From Anaeramoeba flamelloides (Eukaryota; Metamonada; Anaeramoebidae), in the NCBI GenBank assembly GCA_027625915.1, contig JANTQA010000036.1, positions 6,407,001 to 6,471,000 of the forward strand: DNA of 64,000 nt, written 5' to 3'. Positions 11,210 to 22,400 of this stretch are shown here, piece after piece. The stretch's first letter is position 1; each line of letters begins with the position of its first letter. The notes beneath the pieces are model-generated. The model did no database searches, was not told where the DNA came from, and saw only the letters and a list, made by a program, of their open reading frames with translations. The position numbers were made by a program, and so were the translations under genes.

Positions 11210-12374
11210 AAGGTTCGAGTCATTTACCTAGGATTTGCCCCATACTCAATGAGTGACTTGAAATCAAAAAGGATATAGTGAAATTGAAGTTTATTTGAAT
11301 CGCAATATTGAAATAACTAATAAAAATTTAGAGAGGATACTCTTTGGCAAAAAATTCAATTCAAAAACAAAAGTTTTAAATGATCTCTCAATTCAAAAAA
11401 ATCAAAATTTTCAAAAATCAAAAATTCATCTTTCATATTTTAAATGCCCAAATGGTTAAATTACTTTATTTAAAAAAAAATTGTTTTCTACAAGTACACA
11501 ATCAATTTAATGTGATTTAATCTAATTTGTGGTTGTTTTGTAACCCTCTAAATTTGAAAAAGTAAGTATTTTGTAAGATTCTATCGATTAAAATACTGCA
11601 TTTAAGGAATGAAAAAAAAAAAAAAAAATCTCCGAGATCTCAAAAAGTGCAAAAGTAAAAAACTTCAAAACCAACTTTTTTTTTCAAAACTAAGCTATTT
11701 CCAAGAATGTGGGGCAAATTTATTTTAATATATATTTATGTAACCAATTCTTCAAAAAAGGATTTAAATATATTAAATCATTAACCACCATTTATAGATT
11801 CTTGATAGTAATTCAATTTGTTTCTTAGTATTGTATTGCAGAAATAAAATATATTAAAATTTATGATCTCGATTTTATCGGATATTTTTTTATGGTGAAA
11901 ATTGGTGTTTATTATTTTCTTTTTGATCGAAAAAAATATTTTCATAACTTATATAATCTCAACAATTTTTACAATATAATTAAAAACATATAACTGCTTT
12001 TTTGTGTTTAAAAAATCATTTGTTCCCTTTACATATTTTCGGTTTTTTATTGAAATTGGTTGTACATTGCTTGAAACCAAAAAAAGTGCTATTTTTTTTT
12101 TCATTTTTTGGGAATATTTCGACTAACATGCTTTGAATTAAATACATAAGTGGTTGATTCAATCGATATTAATATTAAACAGAATTTGGTATAGTTTATT
12201 AATGATTACCATCACTAAAAAAGATTATTTTTTATGAAATGTAAAAACAAATGCCCTACTTTTTTGGAAATACCTTATATATTCTAAACATTCAAATTGG
12301 AAATTGAAGGTTATTCTTGACAACTTTTTAATCGAAAAATGAACTTTTTTTAAATTGTTAATTTTTGGAGATCT
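11210..12374 (+). repeat. Dispersed repeat R2, copy 1 (interrupted)
   Basis: R2 is my name for a repeat recognised by GTGGTTGTTTTGTAACCCTC (here near 11531) followed by a segment containing GAGATCTCAAAAAGT, and ending near TTAATTTTTGGAGATC (here near 12358). This copy runs left to right and is split by a mariner-like element at 11693-12275: the R2 sequence before it (...TTTTTTCAAAAC) resumes after it (ATTCAAATTGGAAATTGAAG). Other copies lie at 15170-16260, 18370-18810, 18880-19570, 19560-19747 and 29590-30175. It has no coding capacity. Superfamily unknown. Confidence 0.7.
11693..12275. mobile_element. Mariner-like non-autonomous element (583 bp) nested in R2
   Basis: Ends read AGCTATTTCCAAGAATGTGG on the left and, reverse-complemented, AGGTATTTCCAAAAAAGTAG on the right. 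TA flanks both sides (11691-11692 and 12276-12277), the Tc1/mariner target signature. The same interior, in the opposite orientation, forms the 627-bp element at 19748-20374 (shared block around TGATCTCGATTTTAT). No transposase can be read, so it is a MITE-like derivative. The surrounding R2 copy provides the interrupted-site evidence. Confidence 0.8.
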
Positions 12375-15169
12375 ATCGTGTTTCATGTGTTGGTTATTTT
12401 TTGATTATTATTACTTTATCTTAAAAATTACTAAAATTGTTTTCTTCCAATCCAGATTATTATTTTTAACCGTAACGACTCTGCTATTTAAAAAAATGAC
12501 TCTTCTAAAAAACAACAAAAAAGATGCTCGATTTGATTAAGGATCAGATCAAGGGTTTCGTTGTATTTTCTCTTTATTATAGTTTACAGATTGATCTATC
12601 CTTTAGATCAATCCCAGCACTAAAAAATGGCCAATAAATACTTTCTCAGTAAATGATGGTCTTATAAATTGCTTTAAATAATAAGGCTTCTAAAACAACG
12701 AACCCTTCACATGTTATTTAAAGAATTTTATCTTGGGTGAATATATTTTCTTGTTTCTATGTAAGCTGAAAGTTGTTGGATAACTTTTCTAAAGCTATCA
12801 CAAAAACATAGTCACATTATCACCAATTATTAAGATTTTTTTGGACAATTATTTCCTTTTAATTATTCTTCTCTGGATCTTTTAATAGACGAAGATACAT
12901 GCTTTTTTTCTTTTATTTCCTTTTTATTTATAAATTATAACATTTTAATTTTAAAAAGTGTAACTTTTTAAAAATACACAATTAATTATCCTAGATGTGA
13001 GAAATTACATTCTCAAAATCAAAAGGAGTCATGACAAATAATTAAAGGGGTATCAAAACAATAACAATCACTTGATTTAAAATATGTGATATTTAGTTGT
13101 AAATTATCTTCGTACTAAAAAGTTCTAGATTCTCCAAACTTTTGTTAAAAAAATAAAACTTTAATTTTACTAATATCTAAAATTAATATTTCAGAAAAAA
13201 TATTCTTAAAAAAACAAATATAAAATTTTGAGAAATATATTTAATTTTTTTTTAGATTTGTTTTTCGAGTTATAAAACTAAACCCTTTCACTTTGTATTT
13301 ACATATTGAAATCTTGTTTAATATTATGTAATTATTTGATTATAAGTAATATCAGCCAATAGTCCCCAGATCTAAACATCCTCGAGATCTCAAAAAAATT
13401 ATTAAATAATTATTATTTGTTATTTCAAAATTCAACTAAAGAGAAGAGAATTTCAGGTTTTATAGGTATTAATTCTATTATTATTCTTTTAATTAGTTGT
13501 TTCTTTTAAAATATAATTCATTTTATTTGATAATATTCTTTTAGAATTATTGAACATTTTTTTTTGTAAATTAATTATTTTTTTTTTTTTTTTTTTTTTT
13601 TATCTTTCTTGAATTGTTTTATGAACTTTATTATTATTAATAAAATAATAAATCACCTTTTTATTTTTATCTTAAATAATTATCATAATAATTTATAAAT
13701 AATACTTTTGAATTTTAACAACTACAAATATTTCCTTATACAAGAAGTATTAAACTAGAATTTTTGGATAATTTTTTTTAACAAGATTGACTCAACTTCA
13801 ACTCAACAATTAAACAAAATATATCAGAAGACTAAAATCCTAAAAAATTACTTTTTCTATTACCTTTCCCATCTTTAAAATTCATAAATTTTGTGCATTT
13901 TAAAAAAACCCTCTAATTCATAAAAATTATTCTTTTAGACATATAAGATTAATTTATCATTTTTCTAACAAATCCTAATCAGTTTTAGTAAAAGTGTGTA
14001 TTTTTTGGAATTTTGAAATTCTAGTTTATTAAGAGTAAAGTAGAAATCAGGATATTGGTTCTCAGACTTATGTTAACAATTAATTCGAATTTCTTACTTT
14101 GTGACTTTTCAAGTAATTTTAACATGTTTTAGAAATATAAAAATAATTATTTGAGCAAACAAAGCTCTTCAAAGAAACTGTAAATTTTGAAAAAGAAACT
14201 AAAGAAAGTAATTTAACCAGTTACCAGATCAAAAGATATTTTTCTTTTTGTTTTGATTAAGTTGGTGGATTGGTTGAATATATATATCAACAATAATTAT
14301 CATTAAAAAAATAATTATCAAGTCTCAATTTATTTTTCTATTAGATTTAATAACAATAAAAATACCCAGGATAATAGAAACTATTAAAAGTATATTCTAT
14401 ATTTTTAATTATCTTTGGTGAAAACAATTGCTTTATACTATCATTTTTTACAACAACTATTTAACTTCATAATATTTAACAAAAACTTTTAAATAAAAAT
14501 GACAGATCATAAGACTATTTTGAATATCTCTTTTTTTGTTATTTTTGTAAAGAGATACATATTGTTTCTTTTCCATTTTCAGAACAAGTTTAATTAGATT
14601 AATAGTATGAGATCAGAAGTCAACATTTTCACTTTTTTTCTTAATTTTTCTTTGATCTGTATACTTTCTTGTTTATTTAGTCTTAGGATGATTTTCAAGA
14701 TCTTTAATGCCTTGAACGAAAAATTTATTAAATTTTTTTTATAAAAAAAAAATATACAATACAATTATTGAGATAATAACCAAATTTAAATTTTTTATCA
14801 TTTCCCAAAGCAATTAAAATAAATCAACATAACTATCTGTTTTAGTATTTTATTTTGGTTGTGAAAAAAATATTATAAATTGATTTTCAACAAGTACCTT
14901 ATATACCAAAAAGTAACTACACAATTAAAATAAAAAATTTTGGTTTCCTCTCTTCTTTGAAAATATTAAAAAAAAACGAACATTTTGAATTAAAGGTCGA
15001 TACTCCCACAAGTATTATAAAAATATTTTTACAGTCAAGTATTTGAACCCCCCTAAATACTTGAGTGTAATTTTGCATTATAGAGATCAGTGGATCACAA
15101 TAATAAACTTTAAATTTTATTAATGGCCGAGTCTTTACAGTGAAAAATAATTTTTTGTAATTTTTATCA
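12375..15169. other. AT-rich spacer
   Basis: About 2.8 kb with a T run of about 30 near 13580-13602. No gene or element was recognised on either strand. Short frames here have no protein-like composition. Confidence 0.5.
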
Positions 15170-16260
15170 GCCCCAATACCAACAAAAAACTAACCAACAT
15201 GTGAAGCAAAATAAAAATCTAAAAAATCAACAATCAAAAAAGAGTTCATTTTTTGAAAATATCACAAAAGGGACACTCAATTCCCAATTCCAATTGTTTG
15301 AATTCATGTAATTTTGAAAACAACTGTATAAAAGCTTTGAGTTTTTCTTTTTGGTACTTTTTGAGATCTCCAAAGATTTTTTTTTTTTCATTTTTTTCAT
15401 TTCTCAAATGAGTTATTTTGATCTCAAAGAATGTTACAAAATCCTTACTTTGTCAAATATAGAGAGTTACAATCTATCCACAAATTAGACTAAATCCAAA
15501 TAACTGTTGAGAGAAAAATGTTGGACACAGAAAAATGGTTGGACACATTTTTTAATTTGGAACCATTAGTAAAATTGAAAATCAAATCCTATTTATAACT
15601 AGGCGACCATTAGATAAATCCAGGTTTAAGTGTGTTACAAGTTCATTTATCTGTGGTTTGTGTAGAATACTCATTTGAATGGTTGATAACTAAAGTAGAT
15701 CATGCTATTTTTACAAAAATCCAAGTTGTAATAAAGTCTACTATTAATTCTGAAAATGGTAATTTTTAAACTTGCTTTAGGGTATAAGAGATAAGCTTTT
15801 GAAAAAGTAGAATTACATTAATGGTTATTCTAATAAGTAGATTATTGTTATTTTCTTTAGTTATTTCACAAACGAAAGAAATTAAAAATCATTTTCAGTA
15901 ATGTTCCAAATTAAAAATGCTGTCCAACTATTTTTCTGTGTCCAACATTTTTCTCTCTCTCAGTAAATTGAATCTGAACCATAAGAAAACAATTTGATTT
16001 AAATTGAAAGAAAACTAAAGCTTGGAATACTAAAATAGAAAACAAGTAATTGTTTTTTGAAAACTTGATTCGGATTTTTTGGAATTGAAATCTCTTTTAA
16101 CTTTTTTTTTTAGATAGGATTTTTTAACCAATGGGGATCGGATCTGAATTGAAAGTTTTTTGTTATTTAAATTTTGTCAACCACTAGAAATTCAATTTCA
16201 CAATAAAGTTTTTGATTGTTAGCCATTTCTTGAGTATGGACAAAATTCACAGTATCTTAT
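15170..16260 (-). repeat. Dispersed repeat R2, copy 2 (minus, interrupted by a MITE)
   Basis: It reads on the minus strand relative to copy 1. The shared landmarks are the reverse complements of GAGATCTCAAAAAGT-like sequence (near 15360) and of the TTGTGGTT...TAACTCTC block (near 15465-15482), with the far end near CCATACTCAAGAAATGGCTA (reverse complement, near 16220-16240). It is split by the 460-bp element at 15504-15963. The element came after R2, so R2 is the older layer. Confidence 0.65.
15504..15963. mobile_element. MITE family alpha, copy 1 (460 bp)
   Basis: Starts CTGTTGAGAGAAAAATGTTG and ends, reverse-complemented, CTGAGAGAGAGAAAAATGTT. Inverted similarity continues for roughly 60 bp through GGACACAGAAAAAT and a TTTTTAATTTGGAAC block. 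The flanks are TAA on both sides (15501-15503 and 15964-15966), a 3-bp target duplication as known for PIF/Harbinger elements. A near-identical copy lies at 30504-30960. Only about 490 bp upstream of the Rab start codon, so it could affect that promoter. No coding capacity. Confidence 0.85.
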
Positions 16261-16450
16261 GGGGATATTGAAGAAAACTGAAAAAACTTTTAAAAATCAA
16301 GTATAGACTCTCTATTTCAAATAATTCAATTTGTATTTCAATTTTTCATTCTATGTTAGGTTTTGGATGGTGTATTAATTCTTGAATCTTTTTTCATTTT
16401 CATTTTTCCAATTTTTTTTTAAAAATCATTTTATTTATTTAACAAAACAA

Positions 16451-19400
16451 ATGGCCGACAATGGATACAAGATCATTTTAATTGGTAATTCGCAAGTTGG
16501 AAAAACTTGTTTTTTGCAACAGTATTGTGATCGAGAGTATGTTTTTTTCTTCTCCATTCATTCAAAGAAATAATTTATTAACAAACCAACACATTTCTTT
16601 TGATCTTTTGAATTATTTTTTGCACAAATTTACTTCCAAACAGCTTTAATGTCAACTCAGGAACCACGATTGTTTGAAATTTTTTTATTTCTTTTTTACT
16701 TTTTCAAATCAAAACTTGTTCTTGTTTTGATAAGAAATAACTTTTCTTCGTTCCCGAAATCAATTCATACCCAAATACAAATTCCAACAACAACAACAAC
16801 AACAACAAAAAAAAACAAAAGGGAGTTGATTTCCGTTTTTCAATGATCGTTCTTGATGGAAAAACCTATAAAATGCAAATATGGGATACAGGTAATGAAT
16901 CAATTTTCTTTAAAAGAACCCAAACTTTTTTTTTTTTTATCCTTTTGTTTTTTTCTTTGTTATTTAAACCTAATAAAAAAAAACTGTTTCTTCTTCTTTG
17001 ATTGAAAACAATTTTCAAATTTAATTATTCTTTTCATAATGAAATTTTCAATTTGATCCACTGTTTTCCACCATTAAGAAATGAAAAAATTTATTTTTAT
17101 AACAAAAACCTTTTTAATTGTTAATTTTTAAAAAAACGATCTTTTGATTGTTTCTCCTTTTCAATTTCTATAAACGCCTCACAAATTAATTTCAAAATAG
17201 CTGGACAAGAAAGGTTCAGAACAATTACAACAAGTTACTATCGAGATGCAGATGGAATTATTGTCATTTATGATGTTACTTCAGAAGAAACTTTTCTTCA
17301 AGTGGAAAATTGGTTTGGTGAAGTAAAACAACAATTTCTTTCAATTTTTTTAATCTTTTCTCTTTGTTTTGAAGTGTTCTATTTAAAGACTTGAAAGAAA
17401 AAACTCACAATTTTTATTCGATTACCTACAGTCATCAAACAAATTTTCTTGCTCTTTTTTACAGATGAATGAATTAATTTACAATTATTCACACACTTGT
17501 CTTAGAATATAATTACCATGTATTGTTTAAATGTTCAGTTCCCTATTAAATTCGTTTGTACAAGGTAAACAAAATCTGTTTAAAATTCAAAACAAGATCT
17601 TTTGGGTATTTTTATGATAAAATTAAAAATAAACAAGCACCTTTTTTCTTTTGATTCATTACACCCCTTTGATAAAATTAATTGTAATGGATTGAAGCAT
17701 CTAGGATCTATTCAAATGGTGTCACAAAAAAAAATTACTTATTTAAAAAATCATACAATAACTAATAACCTTGATGGTTTTATAAATAAATGTATACAGT
17801 ATTATAATAAGAGACAATAACTAAACAAACGAGTAAAAGTATGGTTTTGGTTAAGAGCCTAGCCACTAAGGTAAATTTTCTTCAGACTTGAGGAGTGGAA
17901 CGACTTACTCTCTAAAAATGATAATGTGAAAGTAGACTTCTTTTGGTTGAAAAAAATAAAATGAAATATAGCAAAGATTCAAGGTTTTTAATGCTTAAAA
18001 ATTCAAGGATTATCAAAAAAACAAAAATTCAATCTTTTTCTTGTTTTGTGTTTCCATATGCTTAAGAGTCTAGTCACTAAAAGTGAATTTTCTTCAGACT
18101 TGAGGAGTGGAACAATTCACTCTCTAAAAATAATAATGTGGAAAGTCGAATTCTTTGGGTTGAACACATTCAAAGATAAAGACTCAAAGAATTCACAGGA
18201 TTTGAAGGTTTCAAAATTCAAGTTTAATCAAAAAACAAAAATTCAATCTTTTTCTTGTTTTGTGTTTCCACATGCTTAAGAGTCTCGTCACTAAAAGTGA
18301 ATTTTCTTCAGAATCAAGGAGTGGAAGTCTCCTACTCTTTAAAAACAATAATCTGAAAGTACTCTTTTTTTGATTGAAAAAAATCAAATAACAAAAGAAA
18401 AAAAAAAATTCAATTTATAGTATCTCAAGGATAACAATATAAATATTTAAAAAAAAAAGTTTCATGGATCTCATAAGCAAAAAATGCAAAAAAAAAAAAT
18501 TCCATAAAAATTCAAAGTTTAAAAATACAAATAACAAAAAAAAAATAAATTGAGAGTATATCATTGGCAAAAAATTCAATAAAAAAAAATTTAACAAAAA
18601 ATTCAAATTACCATAAAAAAACCAATCTTTTTTATTTATTTTAAATTTCCAACTGCCTGATTTCTTCTATTTAGAAACAAATTATCTCCTTTCAGTGAAA
18701 AATTGGTTCAATTCAATTTATTTCAAATTTGTGGTTATTTTGTAACCCTCTATACGACAAAATAATGATTCTGTAGTTTCATTTCTTAAGGGTCAAATCA
18801 TTAAGGTGAAAAATATTTTTTTGAAATGGAAAAAAAACAATTAGTAATTTTTAATCAGTTACTAATACTAATTAAAAAAAAAACAATTTGTGATGGATCT
18901 CCAAAAATCAACAATGAAAAACGAGGACATTTTTAGAAAAAAGCGCCAAAGAACGGCATTCAATTTCCAATTTGAATAGCTGTGAGATATAATTTTGAAA
19001 AGAACTGTTTTAGTTTTGAAGTGTCGCTCTTTGGTAATTTTTGAGATCTCCAAGAAGATTTTTTTTTTTTCATTTTTTTCATTTTTCAAATGAGTTATTT
19101 TGATCAAAAGAATGTTACAAAATCCTTACTCTGTCAAATTTAGAGGGTTACAAAACAAACCACAAATTATATTAAATCGAATTAAATTGATTGTGTACTT
19201 AAAGAAAACAATTTGTTTTAAATTGTAGAAATTTAACCCTTTGTGAATAAATGAAAGAAATGATTTTTTTTTTTTTTGAAATTTATTTTCTTTTGGATTT
19301 TTTTTTTTGAATTTTTTGCCAATGATATCCTCTCAATTTATTTTTTTTTTGTTATTTGAATTTTTAGTTAAAGAGTTTTTTTGTTATTTCTATTTTTGTA

Positions 19401-22400
19401 ATTGATTAGATCCTATGAAATTTTTTTTTTGGTTATTTATATTTTGTCAATCAAAAGAAGTGCAATTTCACAATATCCTTATTAGTAGACAAAGCCACCC
19501 CATGGGCATGGTGCAAATCCATTATAAGTGACTATACCCTTAAAGTTGACTCATTTCAAAAATGAAAACAAAAATCACTTAGATCGCAAAAAGTAACCAA
19601 ATTTAGACACTTCAAAACTAACTTAAATTCCTGTATTCGAAATTTAAAAGTAATATCGATTTAAACTAGAAATTGGCTATCGTTTCTATAACTATTTCCT
19701 AAAAATGTCATCATTTTTTCATTGTTGATTTTTAGAAATTTATCATAAGGCATTTCCAAAAAAGTGAATAATTTTTTTTTATAATTCAAATAATATTCTT
19801 TTTGCAAGTATTTCTATTCGAAAATTGGTAATACAAAATTAAGAGAAATATTAATACCAATTGAACCGATACAAATTGTGTGTATTTCAAAAAATTTTCA
19901 TTAAAATCTTTGGAAAAAATGAAAAAAAAAAATTTCAACTTTTTTTGGAAAACCATGTTAGATAAAATTCAATAAAAAATTGACAATATGCCTAGGATAC
20001 AAAAGATGTAAAGGATTTGTTAAAATCTAAAATACAGTTAAAATTTTTTCATTCTATTCGAAAATTTATAAAGATTTAACTTCTTTAGAAAACAATTTTT
20101 CTGATCAAACTTCTGGAAAAAATTAATTTTCTTACTAAAAAAGAAAAAAATAAGCAACCATTTTTCATACCTAAAAATATCATACAAAATCGAGATCAGA
20201 AAATTTCATATCTTTTAAATTTATGTAATGTCATACAAACAAACAAATTGGATTATTACTAAGAACCAATAAATGATGAATGAATCAATTTTGGATATTG
20301 AAATACTTTTATTAGGATTAAGTTTAATAAAGATATATTCAAAATAAAGTTGCACCTCTTTTTTGGAAATAGCTTACTAAACTCAATTCCAAAAATTGGG
20401 GCACAGCTTCAAAATCAATTTAATTCCAAGAAAAGTGATATTTGACTCTTAAATAGAAACATTAGATATTAACAATCAATGTAAATAATTTTAAAGTTAA
20501 TTATTTATCATTTTTTTTTTCATTATTTTTTGATTTTTGATTTTCAATAATTTTTTTGATTTTTTTGGATTCTTTTTTTTTCAAATGAAAAAAAAATTAA
20601 AATTTTTACAAAACTTTTTTGAAAATCTCAAAATCACTTTAAAATGAAATTTAAAAGTTTTCATTCTTATCACAAAAAAAAATTTTTTTCTATCAAAAAT
20701 GAAAAAAAGATTCTTTTTTTATCAAGAAAAAAATTTTTTTGAAAAAAAATCATGATATGGTGTACTAGGGCACATGGCCTAAAAACAGACCTTATTATCA
20801 TTTATGGAAGTGTGAATACTGAATATATTATTAATGATATTATCAAAAAAATCAAATGTAATTCAACTCGCTAATTCAGAATATGGTGAATTGAAATGGA
20901 TTTTCCAAAAGGATGGAGCTTGTCCACATACTTCAAAAAAAAACCCAAACTTACTTAAATCGGGGATGTAATGTTCTGGACCCATGACCCCCAATTCCAC
21001 AAATTTAAACCCAATTGGGAATTTATGGATACTAAACTGAAAAATTGTAACCAAAAAACGAAGAAGAATTTTTAAAATTTTCACTAATGTATGGAATACT
21101 TTGAGTTGGGAAACCTTAGAAAATTAGTAAACTCTATATTTAAAAGGATAGATTTAGTTATCAAAAGACAAACTGAATCTATTAATAGTTTTTATTAATT
21201 TTTCTTTCAATAAAAATGGATTTTTTTGGTAACCGTGTTCCAAAAATAGTGGCACACTTTTTTTTTTTTTTTTTTTTATTTTTCGAATTGAATTTTTAAA
21301 TTTACTATAAAATATATAAATAGTATTAATTAAATATTTTCGGGTCTTTTATTATTTTAATGTTTAAGTATCATGTATTTTGGAGTATATTTTTATTAAT
21401 GGAATTTTTTTTTTGTGTCCCATTTTTTGGAATCGAGTTTATATCAAAAAACAAAAAATTTAATTATTTCCAAATCAAAGGCATTTGATCCACCAATCAA
21501 GTTCAACCATTTTAAAATTCCACTAATTTACTAATTGCTTAAACAGATATTACTATTGAAAAAAAATTTAGTCTATAATTAAAAATTAATATTGAAGAGA
21601 ATAATCTTAAAATAAAATCTTTAAATAATAAAATCAAAGTTTTAGCTCTTGTATTATTATTCAGAAGTTTTATTCAAATGTTTTATCATTTTTATTTTTA
21701 ATTTTTTACTGATTAATAAAAACAATTAACTAATATTTCATTATTTATTTTATTGTAATATTTTTAACATAATAATAATTCTATTTTTTTAGATTAACAA
21801 GCATTCTTCACAATCAGTATTTTCTATACTTGTTGGTAATAAAAAAGATTTAGAACAGGACAGGGTTGTTTCAACAGAAAATGGACAAGTAAATTACTTT
21901 TTTTTTTTCTTTTTTGATTTTTTTTTTTTTTTATTTTCATGTTTTTTTTTTTCATTATTTCAATTCGAAACAAATTCTTCTTTGAAACAAAACAACAAAA
22001 TTAATTTGAAATATTTTTTCATCAAAAACAATTATCAAAACTTGATATAAACTAAAATTCCAAAAATTTGGACACAGTTTAAACCGTTGAAACAATCGCA
22101 ATACTACGCTTTACTTTCAATTAGGAAACAATTTTGATTTTACTAGCAATTTCATTTTTTATCTTCTGTTTTGTTTTCATTTCCTTTTTTTCCAGTTACG
22201 TAATCTGCCTCTTTCGATCAAAATTTTTTTCAACGATTGATATTAGACAAAAGTTGAGTTCTTCAAAAAAGAAGAAATCACAGACACTCGATTGATGATA
22301 TCAACCATTTGATCGATCCATATTCCTAATAGAATTTTTACAAATTTTCTAACGCATTGTTTTGTTAGGTATTCTCGTTTCAAAATTGATTTCACACTCT

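Larger units (their letters stand above)
17323..21792 (+). other. Rab intron 4, 4.47 kb, repeat-filled
   Basis: Donor GTAAAA after ...NWFGE and acceptor TTTTTTAG before INKHSS. Unlike its short neighbours this intron carries a three-unit tandem repeat, an inverted pair of R2 copies, a mariner-like MITE and a decayed Tc1/mariner transposon. Reading continuity of the Rab across it is exact (phase 0). Confidence 0.88.

Noticed and set aside
17851-18390. CRISPR-like array
   Set aside because: Units are ~212 bp and contiguous, with no short repeat-spacer pattern; host is eukaryotic.
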